From Planomonospora_B alba (GTDB lineage Bacteria; Actinomycetota; Actinomycetes; Streptosporangiales; Streptosporangiaceae): a stretch of DNA of 64,000 bases. Below are positions 9,199 through 18,275 of this stretch, in pieces. Under the pieces are notes generated by a model. It made no database searches. It had not been told where the DNA came from and worked only from the letters and a program-made list of their open reading frames with translations. A program made the position numbers and the translations under genes. Location: NCBI RefSeq assembly GCF_039534085.1, contig NZ_BAAAUT010000013.1:1-64000 (forward strand), given 5' to 3'. Within the stretch, counting starts at the first letter, position 1, and each line of letters begins with the position of its first letter.

Positions 9199-10713
9199 GT
9201 GACCGTACTGTGCAGAAGATGGTGGAAGCGTGCCGTGATGGTGTCGGCCCTCGGGACGGGGGTGTTCCTGCCGGGCGGCTGGCTGGCGGTGCACGCGTTC
9301 GAGCCCGAGTCCGACACGTCTCCTCTCGACCTGACCGGGGCGACCGGCCCTCTGCCGTCCGTGGTGCCGGTTCCGCCGGTTCCGCCGGTCACGCCGATCA
9401 CACCTGTGCCGCCCGTCCCGTTCCGGCCGCCCGCCGAGCCGCCCTTCAAGAAGCCCGCCAAGAAGCAGTCCCCCCGGACCGGCCCGTCCCCGCAACGGCC
9501 GGTGCCGTCCGGAGAGGGGGGCGCCGGGATCGGGGACCCGGGGGACGGCCGGGACGGGTACGGCGGGCCGGGCGACCGGGACGGTTGGGACGCCGGGGGC
9601 GGCGGACCGGACGACCGGGACGAGTACAGCGGGTCTGGCGATCGTGACGGATACGGCAAGTCGGGCGATGGGGACCATTGGGACGGATACGGCGAGCCGG
9701 ATGATGAGAGTGGCCGGGACGGGTGCGACGGGCCGGAGGTCGGAGGCGTCGGGGGAGCCCACGGCGGAGGGGGCGCGGAGGACGAGGAGGACAGGGCGGA
9801 CCTGAAGGGCGAGGACCCCAGGAACGAGGAGGAGCGGGAAACGGGGGAGCCGTACAGCGGGAAGGACCTCCGGAGCGGCGGGGGCGCGCACGGCGGGGAG
9901 GACGCCCGGGACGGCGGGAAGGCCCGGGGTCGGGACGCGGGCGGCAGGCGGGACGCGGGCGGGAGGTGGGACGCAGGCGGGAGGTGGGACGCGGGCGGGA
10001 GGCGGGACGCAGGCGGCGCTCGGGCCGTCATCCCGGATCCGGAGGAGTCCCCCGCCCCCGGATCCCCCGGCGGGCTCGTCCCCTCCCTGCCGCCGTTCCC
10101 GTCCGTGTCCGCTCCGTCCATGACGGGCGCCGGGCAGCAGCCGGACGACTGCCTCCCCGAGCAGGTGCTCCCGGGTGCGGGAGAGATCGGTTCCGTCCCC
10201 GACCCCGGGCCGTACGAGGTCCCCTACGACGTGCAGGGGGTGGGGGGCCTGGAACGCCCGCGTGCCCTCGGACGGGACGGTGCGGCGCCGAAGAAGCCGC
10301 GCAAGAGGCCGCGGCGGTCCGACGGGGTGCTCCCGGGCCGCCACGGGCCCGGAGGGGTGGTCAGGAGGCCGCCGGCCCCCGCGCCCGTCCCGACTCTGGT
10401 GTGGCCGTGGCCGGTCCCGTCGTTCGCCTGGCCGACCCCGTCGCGGCAGCCGCCCGTCTCCTGGCCCACCCCGCGGGTCCGGATGCCCGAGGCGGAGCCC
10501 TCCCCGGTGGCGTCCCAGCAGCCGCAGGGGGCGCCGCTGCCGCTGCAGCTGAACAACCGGAGCCGGGAGATCGAGATCGTGCGGGAGCGGGAGCCGCAGG
10601 TGGAGGTGCGGGGGCTGCCCGCCGCGGCGGTCGCGATCGGCGGGCTGCTCTGCCTGCTCTGGCTGCAGGCGAAAGTGCAGCAGAAACGTGCCGATCGGGC
10701 GATGTCACGGTGA
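9199..10713 (+). CDS. Low-complexity Pro/Gly/Asp-rich surface protein with C-terminal membrane anchor
   Basis: About 504 aa from GTG 9199, chosen because GGAG lies 8 bases upstream; GTG 9157 is an in-frame alternative. A basic signal-like N-terminus (VMVSALGTGVFLPGGWLAVHAF) leads into Pro/Val repeats, a long Gly/Asp/Arg-rich repetitive middle, Pro/Trp segments (VWPWPVPSFAWPTPS) and a hydrophobic C-terminal helix followed by KVQQKRADRAMSR. This suggests an extracellular stalk tethered by a C-terminal transmembrane helix with a basic stop-transfer tail. No enzymatic motif is seen and I do not recognise the family. The next gene has the same general plan. Confidence 0.65.
   Translation: MTVLCRRWWKRAVMVSALGTGVFLPGGWLAVHAFEPESDTSPLDLTGATGPLPSVVPVPPVPPVTPITPVPPVPFRPPAEPPFKKPAKKQSPRTGPSPQRPVPSGEGGAGIGDPGDGRDGYGGPGDRDGWDAGGGGPDDRDEYSGSGDRDGYGKSGDGDHWDGYGEPDDESGRDGCDGPEVGGVGGAHGGGGAEDEEDRADLKGEDPRNEEERETGEPYSGKDLRSGGGAHGGEDARDGGKARGRDAGGRRDAGGRWDAGGRWDAGGRRDAGGARAVIPDPEESPAPGSPGGLVPSLPPFPSVSAPSMTGAGQQPDDCLPEQVLPGAGEIGSVPDPGPYEVPYDVQGVGGLERPRALGRDGAAPKKPRKRPRRSDGVLPGRHGPGGVVRRPPAPAPVPTLVWPWPVPSFAWPTPSRQPPVSWPTPRVRMPEAEPSPVASQQPQGAPLPLQLNNRSREIEIVREREPQVEVRGLPAAAVAIGGLLCLLWLQAKVQQKRADRAMSR
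9932..10016 (+). repeat. 18-bp coding tandem repeat (R-D-A-G-G-R/W)
   Basis: About 4.7 copies of an 18-base unit, GGGACGCRGGCGGSAGGY, encode R/W-D-A-G-G-R hexapeptides in the surface protein. Confidence 0.85.
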
Positions 10714-10784
10714 CGACTTTGCTGGTAATTTTACCCGGCTAGTATTTCCTTGACTGAGTCGCCCGGGAGTGCACGGAGGCACCG

Positions 10785-12368
10785 GTGACGAGATCCCGCC
10801 GCACGGCCGCCGTTTCGGCCGTGCTCATGTCGCTGGGGCTGAGCGGCGTGGTCGTGTTCGCCGCGGTCTCGTTCTCCGGGCCCGGCCAGGCCGCCGCGGC
10901 CACCAGGGCGGTCCTCGCCGAGCCCCCGGACATGCTCCCCGGCTGCGATCCCTCCGAGGACGGGGGCGCGTGCGACGAGCCGCCCGCGCAGGAGGCCACC
11001 CCGGTCGTCACCGTGACGGTCACCGCGAACCCCGACGGAAGCGTGCCCAAGCCCACGGCCACCGCGACGGGGCAGGTGACGGTCACCGCCACGGTGACCG
11101 TGCCCCCGAAGACGCCGTCCCAGACCCCCACCTCCACGCCCACCCCCACGGCCACGGCCACGGCGGCCGCGCCGACCCCGTCGCAGCCGGTCCAGGTGCC
11201 GACCTCGCAGCCGATCGCCCCGGTGACACCGACCGCGGAGCCCGCCGAGGAGGAACCGCAGTTCCCCACGGCGGAGCAGAGCCCGACGGCGATCCCGACC
11301 GCGTCGCCCGAGCCGAGCGGCAGCGCCTTCACCGACTCCGGCTCCACCGTGCCGTACATCCGCAACGCCAGCTCCGGGGCGAGCCCGGCGACGCTGAGCC
11401 GCCAGCTCGGCATCCCGGCGCTGATCCTCGTGCTGCTCGTGCTGTTCGCCGTCCTGATCTTCGAGGGGCGGCTGCGCCGCATGGCCCACGCCGCCGCGGT
11501 CCGCCGGGCCGGTCCCCGCGCCGCGGCCCCGGGCGGCCACCCCGCCGGCGCCGCCTACGCCCCGGGCTACGCCGCGGCCCCCGGCTTCCCGCACGCGGTC
11601 TACCCGGGGAGCACGGCCTACGCCCCGATCATCAGCCTCGTCCCGATGCAGATGTACGCCCCGGCCTACCCCGAGGCGTACGCGGCCGGGCCGTACGCGC
11701 AGCCGTACGACCCGGCGGCCGCGCCCGGGTACGGGCAGCCCCCCTACGACCCGGCGGCCGCGCCCGGGTACGGGCAGCCCCCCTACGGGCCGCCGGCCGC
11801 GGGCCAGGCGTTCCAGGAGCAGGCGTTCCAGGAGCAGGCGCCGCCCGGTGCCGCGCCCCACGGGGAGTTCCCGGCCGGATCCCGTGAGGGTTTTCCCGCG
11901 GGCCCGCCCGCGCGGGAGCCCGCGACCGCTCCGGACGGCTCGTGGTTCACGCCCGCTCAGGGGACGGCTCCGCAGGGCGCGGCCGCGGAGGACACCACCG
12001 TGCAGGCCCCGCTCCCGCCGATCCCGCCCGCGCAGGAGCCGACCGTGCAGGCCCCGCTCCCGCAGGGGCCCGGACCCCGCGACCCGTCCGGCCCGGTTCC
12101 GCCGGGTCCCGCCGCGGAGCAGGCCCCCTCGGGGATGCTCCCGCCCGATCCGGCCGGACGCTCCGGCGCCTCCTTCCCGGGCGACCCGGCGCTCCACGAG
12201 CAGCCGCCGGCGGGCAGGTTCCCGCAGGACCCCGCCCTGGCCGGCGGGCCGGCCCCGGCCGGTCCCGGGGCGCCGCCCCCGCCTGAGGGGCCCGGCGGCA
12301 CGGCGGTCTACCCCCTGCCGGGACAGGAGGCGGCGAAGAAGAAGCGCGGCCTCTTCCGCCGCGGATAA
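10785..12368 (+). CDS. Secreted/membrane protein with Thr/Pro stalk, one central TM helix and Pro/Ala/Gln-rich tail
   Basis: 527 aa from GTG 10785, with GGAGG seven bases upstream. An N-terminal signal segment ends near GPGQAAAA. A Thr/Pro/Val-rich stalk (PTATATGQVTVTATVTV) follows, then one transmembrane helix at about residues 210-228 (ALILVLLVLFAVLIF). The long Pro/Ala/Gly/Gln tail contains YDPAAAPGYGQPP repeats and ends KKKRGLFRRG. If the first hydrophobic segment is cleaved, the Thr-rich part is outside and the Gln/Pro tail inside. No recognised domain. It may belong with the preceding low-complexity protein as envelope-associated structural proteins; that is inference. Confidence 0.65.
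   Translation: MTRSRRTAAVSAVLMSLGLSGVVVFAAVSFSGPGQAAAATRAVLAEPPDMLPGCDPSEDGGACDEPPAQEATPVVTVTVTANPDGSVPKPTATATGQVTVTATVTVPPKTPSQTPTSTPTPTATATAAAPTPSQPVQVPTSQPIAPVTPTAEPAEEEPQFPTAEQSPTAIPTASPEPSGSAFTDSGSTVPYIRNASSGASPATLSRQLGIPALILVLLVLFAVLIFEGRLRRMAHAAAVRRAGPRAAAPGGHPAGAAYAPGYAAAPGFPHAVYPGSTAYAPIISLVPMQMYAPAYPEAYAAGPYAQPYDPAAAPGYGQPPYDPAAAPGYGQPPYGPPAAGQAFQEQAFQEQAPPGAAPHGEFPAGSREGFPAGPPAREPATAPDGSWFTPAQGTAPQGAAAEDTTVQAPLPPIPPAQEPTVQAPLPQGPGPRDPSGPVPPGPAAEQAPSGMLPPDPAGRSGASFPGDPALHEQPPAGRFPQDPALAGGPAPAGPGAPPPPEGPGGTAVYPLPGQEAAKKKRGLFRRG
11706..11783 (+). repeat. Two exact 39-bp tandem copies (YDPAAAPGYGQPP)
   Basis: Bases 11706-11744 and 11745-11783 are identical. A shorter pair (GCGTTCCAGGAGCAG twice, QAFQE) follows around 11808-11837. 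Confidence 0.9.
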
Positions 12369-12404
12369 GCCGCCGCGGGCGGCGGGCCGGACCCCGTACC
12401 CCGG

Positions 12405-12498
12405 CCGGTCACGCGCGGACCGGGTGCTCACGCGGGAACGGCCGGTCACGCGCGGACCGGGCGCTCACATGGGAACGGCCGGTCACGCGGGGACGGGA
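12405..12498. repeat. 37-bp tandem repeat between converging genes
   Basis: Copy one is 12405-12441, copy two 12442-12478, and a partial third follows from 12479. Each starts CCGGTCACGCGCGGACCGGG. It lies in the gap between the surface-protein gene and the end of sdhB, where it could serve as a transcription-ending or length-variable element. No T-tract is present. Confidence 0.8.
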
Positions 12499-12527
12499 CC
12501 GGCCGTCGGGGAAGGACCGCGGGAGCG

Positions 12528-13292
12528 TCAGCTCTTCTTCGCGTCGGAACGCTTGAAGATCTTGTTGCCCAGCCAGACCAAGGGGTCGTACCTGCGGTCG
12601 GCGACGCGCTCCTTCATCGGGATCAGCGCGTTGTCGGTGATCTTGATGTGCTCGGGGCAGACCTCGGTGCAGCACTTGGTGATGTTGCAGTAGCCGAGGC
12701 CGTGCTCGTCCTGGGCCGCGTCCCGGCGGTCGACCGTGTCGTAGGGGTGCATGTCCAGCTCGGCGATCCGCATCAGGAACCGGGGGCCGGCGAAGGCCGG
12801 CTTGTTCTCCTCGTGGTCGCGGATCACGTGGCAGACGTTGTTGCACATGAAGCACTCGATGCACTTGCGGAACTCCTGGCCCCGCTCGACGTCGATCTGC
12901 TGCATGCGGTACTCGCCCGGCTTCACGTCGGCCGGGGGCGTGAAGGACGGGATCTCGCGGGCCTTGGTGTAGTTGAACGACACGTCCGTGACCAGGTCCT
13001 TGATCACCGGGAAGGTCCGCATGGGCGTCACGGTGATCGTCTCGTCCTCCGCGAAGGTGGACATCCGGGTCATGCAGCCCAGCCGGGGCTTGCCGTTGAT
13101 CTCCATCGAGCAGGAGCCGCACTTGCCGGCCTTGCAGTTCCAGCGGACGGCCAGGTCGGGGGCCTGGGTGGCCTGGAGCCGGTGGATGATGTCGAGGACG
13201 ACCTCGCCCTCGTTCACCTCGACGGTGAAGTCCTCCAGCCTGCCCTCGCCGCCCTCGCCCCGCCAGACGCGGAACTTCGCCTTGTAGCTCAT
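12528..13292 (-). CDS. sdhB: Succinate dehydrogenase iron-sulfur subunit (Sdh1 type)
   Basis: 254 aa. The N-terminal plant-type 2Fe-2S domain shows CKAGKCGSC followed by a fourth Cys in LGCM. The C-terminal domain carries two Cys clusters, CIECFMCNNVCH and CNITKCCTEVCP, for 4Fe-4S and 3Fe-4S centres. It passes electrons from the flavoprotein to the membrane subunit. ATG 13292 follows AAGGAGTGAGGCC. It is the last gene of a minus-strand membrane-flavoprotein-FeS operon, the order of mycobacterial Sdh1 (Rv0249c-Rv0247c). Confidence 0.9.
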   Translation of the reverse strand: MSYKAKFRVWRGEGGEGRLEDFTVEVNEGEVVLDIIHRLQATQAPDLAVRWNCKAGKCGSCSMEINGKPRLGCMTRMSTFAEDETITVTPMRTFPVIKDLVTDVSFNYTKAREIPSFTPPADVKPGEYRMQQIDVERGQEFRKCIECFMCNNVCHVIRDHEENKPAFAGPRFLMRIAELDMHPYDTVDRRDAAQDEHGLGYCNITKCCTEVCPEHIKITDNALIPMKERVADRRYDPLVWLGNKIFKRSDAKKS

Positions 13293-13296
13293 GGCC

Positions 13297-15222
13297 TCAC
13301 TCCTTGACCAGCGAGTCGAAGTCGGCCAGTTCTTCTGCGGTCATGTACTTCTCCAGCTCGCCTCGGTCGAACAGCGTGAGCAGGTCGTCGCGCATCTGCG
13401 GCTGGATCCTCTCCTCGACGGTCACCGTCGAGCCGTCCTCGGAGGCACCGCAGACCAGGAGCTTGCGCCGCCACTCGGGCGACATGGAGGGGAAGTCGTC
13501 GCGGGTGTGGCCGCCGCGGCTCTCCTCGCGCATCAGGGCGGCCCTGGCCACGCACTCCGAGACCAGGAGCATGTTGCGCAGGTCGAGGGCGAGGTGCCAG
13601 CCGGGGTTGTAGATCCGGCCGCCCGGCGCCCCGACGTTGCGCGCCCGCTCCTTGAGCTTCTGGACCGCCTCCAGCGCCTCGGAGATCTCCCCGGCCTTGC
13701 GGATGATGCCGACCAGGTCGTTCATCGTGCGCTGCAGCTCGTGGTGGACCTCGTAGGGGTTCTCGCCCGAGCGCTCCAGCGGGGCCAGCGCCTCGGCCTG
13801 CGCCGCGGCCACCGCCTCCCTGCGGACCGCGGGCCGGGCCGCCGACCGGTCAGCCAGCCGCTCCACGTACGCGGCGGCGCCGGCGCCCGCCCGGCGGCCG
13901 AACACCAGCAGGTCGGAGAGCGAGTTGCCGCCGAGCCGGTTGGAACCGTGCATGCCGCCGGAGACCTCGCCCGCCGCGAACAGGCCGGGGACGGAGGCCG
14001 CGCCGGTGTCCGCGTCGACCTCGACCCCGCCCATGACGTAGTGGCAGGTCGGGCCGACCTGCATCGGCTCGGCGGTGATGTCGACGTCCGCCAGCTCCTT
14101 GAACTGGTGGTGCATCGACGGCAGCCGCCTGACGATCTCCTCGGCGGGCAGCCGGGTGGACACGTCCAGGAAGACGCCGCCCTGCGGTGAGCCGCGTCCG
14201 GCCTTCACCTCGGCGTTGATGGCGCGGGCCACCTCGTCGCGGGGGAGCAGCTCCGGAGGGCGCCGGTTGTTGGCCTGGTCGGTGTACCAGCGGTCGGCCT
14301 CCTCCTCCGTCGTGGCGTACTGCTTCTTGAAGACCTCGGGGATGTAGTCGAACATGAAGCGCCGGCCCTCGGAGTTGCGCAGCACGCCGCCGTCGCCGCG
14401 GACGGACTCGGTGACGAGGATGCCGCGCACGGACGGCGGCCAGACCATCCCGGTCGGGTGGAACTGGATGAACTCCATGTTGATCAGCTTCGCCCCGGCC
14501 AGCAGCGCCAGCGCGTGGCCGTCCCCGGTGTACTCCCAGGAGTTGGAGGTGACCACGTAGGACTTGCCGATGCCGCCGGTGGCCAGCACGACCGCCGGGG
14601 CCTCGAACAGCAGCAGCCGGCCGTTCTCCCGGCGGTAGCCGAAGGCGCCGGCGATCGCGCCGTGCGGGCCGTGGGCCGGGCCGTCGTCCTTCAGCAGGCG
14701 GGTGATCGTGCACTCGGCGAAGACCTTGATGTACGCCTCGGGGTCGCCGTGCAGCCGTTCGTCCTCCTGCTGGAGCGCGACCACGCGCTGCTGCAGGGTG
14801 CGGATCATCTCCAGGCCGGTGCGGTCGCCGACGTGGGCCAGGCGCGGGTACTCGTGGCCGCCGAAGTTGCGCTGGCTGATCTTCCCGTCCTTGGTGCGGT
14901 CGAACAGCGCGCCCCAGGCCTCCAGCTCCCAGACCCGGTCGGGGGCCTCCTTGGCGTGCAGCTCGGCCATCCGCCAGTTGTTGAGGAACTTGCCGCCGCG
15001 CATGGTGTCGCGGAAGTGCACCATCCAGTTGTCGGCGCTGTTGACGTTGCCCATGGCCGCGGCCGCGCCGCCCTCCGCCATGACGGTGTGGGCCTTGCCG
15101 AACAGCGACTTGCAGACGATCGCGGTGCGCTTGCCCTGCTGCCGGGCCTCGATGGCCGCCCGCAGGCCCGCTCCGCCGGCGCCGATGACGACGACGTCGT
15201 ATTCGTGACGCTCGATTTCCAC
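13297..15222 (-). CDS. sdhA: Succinate dehydrogenase flavoprotein subunit (Sdh1 type)
   Basis: 641 aa, GTG start with AAGGATCACCT upstream. An N-terminal dinucleotide fold, VVVIGAGGAGLRAAIEA, is followed by the HTVMAEGGAAAAMGN region around the FAD-linking histidine. Further on are LATGGIGKSY, the substrate loop FIQFHPTGM and the active-site Arg region GSNRLGGNSLSDLL. It oxidises succinate to fumarate at the cytoplasmic face of the membrane. The gap to sdhB is four bases and to the membrane subunit nine, so the three are cotranscribed. Confidence 0.9.
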   Translation of the reverse strand: MEIERHEYDVVVIGAGGAGLRAAIEARQQGKRTAIVCKSLFGKAHTVMAEGGAAAAMGNVNSADNWMVHFRDTMRGGKFLNNWRMAELHAKEAPDRVWELEAWGALFDRTKDGKISQRNFGGHEYPRLAHVGDRTGLEMIRTLQQRVVALQQEDERLHGDPEAYIKVFAECTITRLLKDDGPAHGPHGAIAGAFGYRRENGRLLLFEAPAVVLATGGIGKSYVVTSNSWEYTGDGHALALLAGAKLINMEFIQFHPTGMVWPPSVRGILVTESVRGDGGVLRNSEGRRFMFDYIPEVFKKQYATTEEEADRWYTDQANNRRPPELLPRDEVARAINAEVKAGRGSPQGGVFLDVSTRLPAEEIVRRLPSMHHQFKELADVDITAEPMQVGPTCHYVMGGVEVDADTGAASVPGLFAAGEVSGGMHGSNRLGGNSLSDLLVFGRRAGAGAAAYVERLADRSAARPAVRREAVAAAQAEALAPLERSGENPYEVHHELQRTMNDLVGIIRKAGEISEALEAVQKLKERARNVGAPGGRIYNPGWHLALDLRNMLLVSECVARAALMREESRGGHTRDDFPSMSPEWRRKLLVCGASEDGSTVTVEERIQPQMRDDLLTLFDRGELEKYMTAEELADFDSLVKE

Positions 15223-15231
15223 AGGTGATCC

Positions 15232-16017
15232 TTACGCGAACGGGAAGGCGACGATGCCCTTGGCGACCAGCCGTACGTAGAGGTCGGCGCCCATGACCGA
15301 GAACATGGAGGCCAGCGCCAGCTCCTGGTGCTTGGCGTTGAGCTTGGAGACGAAGGTCCACGCCTTGTACCGGAGCGGGTGCCGGGAGAAGTGGTTCAGC
15401 CGCCCGGCGGTGATGTGCCGGCAGGAGTGGCACGAGAGCGTGTAGGTGACGATCAGGACCGCGTTGACGACCAGGATCCACGAGCCGAGCCCGTTCGGCT
15501 TGGCGACGAGGGCCTTGACCGCGTCGTAGCTGAGGATCAGGCCGATCACGATCGCGGCGTAGAAGAAGTAGCGGTGGACGTTCTGCAGGATGAGCGGGAA
15601 GCGGGACTCACCGGTGTACTTGCCGTGCGGCTCGCCCACGGCGCACGCCGGAGGGGACAGCCAGAAGCCCCGGTAGTACGCCTTGCGGTAGTAGTAGCAG
15701 GTGAAGCGGAATCCGGCGGGCAGGGCCAGGATGAGGAAGCCCGGCGGCAGGGTGTACCAGTCGCCGAACGGCGCCCAGCCGAACAGGCGGGCCTCTTCCG
15801 GGCAGCTCGTCGCCAGGCACGGGGACGTGAACGGCGCGTGGTAGGGCGACACGAAGTAGTCCATGTCGAAGATCGCCCAGAAGCTGTAGACGAGGAACGC
15901 CGTGAAGATGAGGAAGGTGACCAGTGGATACCGCCACCACTGGTCGGTCCTCAGGGTGCGCTCCCGGAGCTGCGCGCGCTGCCTTCTGGCCGGGCTGTCG
16001 GCCGTTGTCTGGGTCAT
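15232..16017 (-). CDS. sdhC: Membrane subunit of Sdh1-type succinate dehydrogenase, Cys/His-rich
   Basis: 261 aa from ATG 16017, chosen for GGAGG eight bases upstream. About five to six hydrophobic segments. It is unlike classical SdhC/SdhD: it is rich in Cys and His, with CHSCRH at about residues 193-199, FRFTCYYYRKAYY and PPACAVGEPHGKY. From memory, mycobacterial Sdh1 (Rv0249c type) has been described with a membrane-embedded Rieske-like FeS cluster in its membrane subunit, and these residues would suit such a centre. The link is inference. First gene of the operon; two CRP-like sites lie 146-196 bases upstream. Confidence 0.8.
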   Translation of the reverse strand: MTQTTADSPARRQRAQLRERTLRTDQWWRYPLVTFLIFTAFLVYSFWAIFDMDYFVSPYHAPFTSPCLATSCPEEARLFGWAPFGDWYTLPPGFLILALPAGFRFTCYYYRKAYYRGFWLSPPACAVGEPHGKYTGESRFPLILQNVHRYFFYAAIVIGLILSYDAVKALVAKPNGLGSWILVVNAVLIVTYTLSCHSCRHITAGRLNHFSRHPLRYKAWTFVSKLNAKHQELALASMFSVMGADLYVRLVAKGIVAFPFA

Positions 16018-16162
16018 CGGAGACGCCTCCACCTCCCGCGGACCCTGCCCGCCGGGGGTCCGGGTCGTTTCAGTTGTGGCCGCGCGCGCCGAGCCGCCGC
16101 GGCGACTCTTACGGGCGCGCGCCTGTCGGTGGGGGATACGTTACGACGGGACCCGGGAATTG

Positions 16163-16213
16163 TGTGAGAAGCATCACTCACATTTTCACGGTGGAAGTGT
16201 GATTCCCGTCACT
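16163..16213 (-). promoter_or_regulatory. Two CRP/FNR-type sites upstream of the Sdh1 operon
   Basis: TGTGAGAAGCATCACT (16163-16178) and TGTGATTCCCGTCACT (16198-16213) each match TGTGA-N6-TCACA at nine of ten defined positions. Starts are 35 bases apart, close to an integral number of helical turns. They lie upstream of the minus-strand sdhC start and beyond the 3' end of the response regulator, so the Sdh1 operon is the natural target. The motif is the known actinobacterial CRP/GlxR consensus; binding here is inferred. Confidence 0.6.
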
Positions 16214-16235
16214 CCGGCCTGACGGGGTGCGACGC

Positions 16236-16676
16236 TCAGTCGGTGGACGGCAGCTTCACCACGGTCACGAAGAAGTCGTCGATCCGGCGGACCACGTTGA
16301 TGAACTGGTCGAAGTCCACGGGCTTGGAGACGTAGGCGTTGGCGTGCAGGTTGTAGCTGCGCAGGATGTCCTCCTCCGCCTCGGAGGTGGTCAGCACGAC
16401 GACCGGGATGCGGCGCAGGTCGCCGTCGCTCTTGATGTCCTGGAGCACCTCGCGGCCGTCCTTGCGGGGCAGGTTGAGGTCGAGCAGGATCAGGTCGGGC
16501 CGGGGCGCGTCGGCGTACTCGCCCTCGCGGCGCAGGAAGGCCATGGCCTGCTCGCCGTCGTTGACGACGTGCAGCTTGTTCCTGACCTTGTTGAGCTCGA
16601 ACGCCTCCTTGGTCAGCAGGATGTCGCCCGGGTCGTCCTCGACCAGCAGCACGTCGATCCAGCGGAACTCATTCAT
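16236..16676 (-). CDS. Single-domain response regulator (Rcp1-like)
   Basis: 146 aa from ATG 16676, preceded by GGAGA. Only a receiver domain is present: acidic pair VEDDPGD near the N-terminus, phospho-acceptor Asp in LILLDLNLPRKDG, conserved Thr in VLTTSEAEEDI and Lys in YVSKPVDF. Rcp1-type regulators receive phosphate from CHASE3- or phytochrome-type kinases and act through protein contacts. The start overlaps the 3' end of the histidine kinase by eight bases, so they are a coupled pair. Confidence 0.9.
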   Translation of the reverse strand: MNEFRWIDVLLVEDDPGDILLTKEAFELNKVRNKLHVVNDGEQAMAFLRREGEYADAPRPDLILLDLNLPRKDGREVLQDIKSDGDLRRIPVVVLTTSEAEEDILRSYNLHANAYVSKPVDFDQFINVVRRIDDFFVTVVKLPSTD

Positions 16677-18273
16677 GTGCGTCTCCTGCAGGAAGGGTCC
16701 AGCGGAACGTCGTCCCGCGCCGGGGGGAGGCCTCCGCGCGCCCGCCGTCCGGGGCGCCGTTGTCCACCCAGATCCGCCCGCCATGGTATTCGACGATCTT
16801 CTTGCAGAGCGCCAGTCCGATCCCGGTGCCCTGGTAGGCGTCGCGGCCGTGCAGCCGCTGGAAGATCAGGAAGATCCGGTCGGTGTACTTGTCCTCGATG
16901 CCGATCCCGTTGTCGGCGCAGGAGAACTCCCACATGTCCCCGTCCCGGCGGGCCCCGATGTGCACCCGGGGGGCCTCCTCGGAGCGGAACTTGAGCGCGT
17001 TGCCGACGAGGTTCTGGAAGAGCTGGATGAGCTGGGCGCGGTTGCCGAGCACCACGGGCAGCTCGTCGCGGGTCACCGTCGCGCCGGTCTCCTCGATCTG
17101 CGCCGAGAGGTTCTCCAGCGCCTCCGCCAGCGGCACGGCGCTGTCCAGGGGGACGCGCTCGCCGCCGGCCCGGCCGGCCCGGGATAAGTCGAGCAGGTCG
17201 CTGATGAGCGCCTGCATGCGCTTGGCGCCGTCCACCGCGAAGGAGATGTACCGCCTGCCCTGCTCGTCCAGGCGGTCGCCGTAGCGCTGCTCCAGCAGCT
17301 GGCTGAAACTGGCCACCTTGCGCAGCGGCTCCTGCAGGTCGTGGCTGGCCACGTAGGCGAACTGCTCCAGCTCGGCGTTGGAGCGCCGCAGCTCGGCGGC
17401 CTGCTCCTGGAGCTTCTCCTGCGCCCGGGTGGTCCGCCGCCACTCCGCGACGATGCGGCGGCGCATCGCGTCGACGTGGCCGGAGAGCTCCGCCAGCTCG
17501 GCCGGGCGCTCGACGTGCAGCCGGTGCTCGAAGTCGCCCTGGGCGACGGCCCGGACCTGCGCGGTGAGCGTGGCCACCGGCCGCAGTACGGCGTGGCGGA
17601 CGATGAGCGTGAAGCCGACCCCGGTCAGGACCAGCACGGCGGCCATCGCGCCGAGCGCGGCGTAGAGCATCCGCCAGCCCCGCTCCAGCCGGTCGGTGGC
17701 GTCCGTGTGCAGGGCGGTGAGGTGGTCGCGGAGCGCGGCCAGCGAGGACTGGACCGCGCGGAAGCGCTCGGTGCCGGCCCGCGCGCGCTCCGCGGCGGAG
17801 GCGTCCTCCTCGGACGGCGGGCCGGCCGTGACCGCGTCGCCGTACTCCCGGCGCCAGGTCTCGGCCGCGGCCCTGAGCGTGCCGAGCTCGGCGCGGACCG
17901 CCTGGCTCTCGGGTATCCGGGGGATCAGGCGTTCGAGCGCGGCCAGGGCCGCGTGCTCCGTGGCGACCGCGTCGCGGTAGTCGCCGCGGTGGTCCTCGTC
18001 GCCGGTGCTCGCGTACGCGCGCGCCGCGCTCGTCTGCGCGGTGAGCGCCCCGGACAGCTCCAGCACGCGCAGGGCGGCGGGGTCGACGACCTCGACGAGC
18101 GTCTCCCGGGCCTCGCTGGTCGCGGCGACCGAGCCGGCCGTGACCGCGATCCCGGAGGCGAAGGACAGGGCGGCGGCCGCACCGGCGATCAGGAACCAGC
18201 GGCCCACCGGCAGGCGGCCGGCGCCGCTCGCGGCGGGGGCGGAGAGCGGTCGCGGCCGGGTGAGGTCGCCCAC
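16669..18273 (-). CDS. CHASE3-like sensor histidine kinase
   Basis: 534 aa from GTG 18273, just past the stop of the upstream gene with GGAG nine bases before it. Order: TM helix 1 (~residues 25-48), a helical extracytoplasmic region of CHASE3 type, TM helix 2 (~residues 190-215), HAMP, a coiled coil, HisKA with His in YVASHDLQEPLRK, and an HATPase with NALKF, DNGIGIE and GTGIGLALCKKIVEYHGG. It presumably phosphorylates the neighbouring single-domain regulator and the PP2C regulator. The signal is unknown. Confidence 0.85.
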   Translation of the reverse strand: MGDLTRPRPLSAPAASGAGRLPVGRWFLIAGAAAALSFASGIAVTAGSVAATSEARETLVEVVDPAALRVLELSGALTAQTSAARAYASTGDEDHRGDYRDAVATEHAALAALERLIPRIPESQAVRAELGTLRAAAETWRREYGDAVTAGPPSEEDASAAERARAGTERFRAVQSSLAALRDHLTALHTDATDRLERGWRMLYAALGAMAAVLVLTGVGFTLIVRHAVLRPVATLTAQVRAVAQGDFEHRLHVERPAELAELSGHVDAMRRRIVAEWRRTTRAQEKLQEQAAELRRSNAELEQFAYVASHDLQEPLRKVASFSQLLEQRYGDRLDEQGRRYISFAVDGAKRMQALISDLLDLSRAGRAGGERVPLDSAVPLAEALENLSAQIEETGATVTRDELPVVLGNRAQLIQLFQNLVGNALKFRSEEAPRVHIGARRDGDMWEFSCADNGIGIEDKYTDRIFLIFQRLHGRDAYQGTGIGLALCKKIVEYHGGRIWVDNGAPDGGRAEASPRRGTTFRWTLPAGDAHE

Positions 18274-18275
18274 CG

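Noticed and set aside
9157..9199. GTG 9157 as start of the Pro/Gly/Asp-rich surface protein
   Set aside because: No RBS; GTG 9199 has GGAG at a good distance and gives a cleaner signal-like N-terminus.
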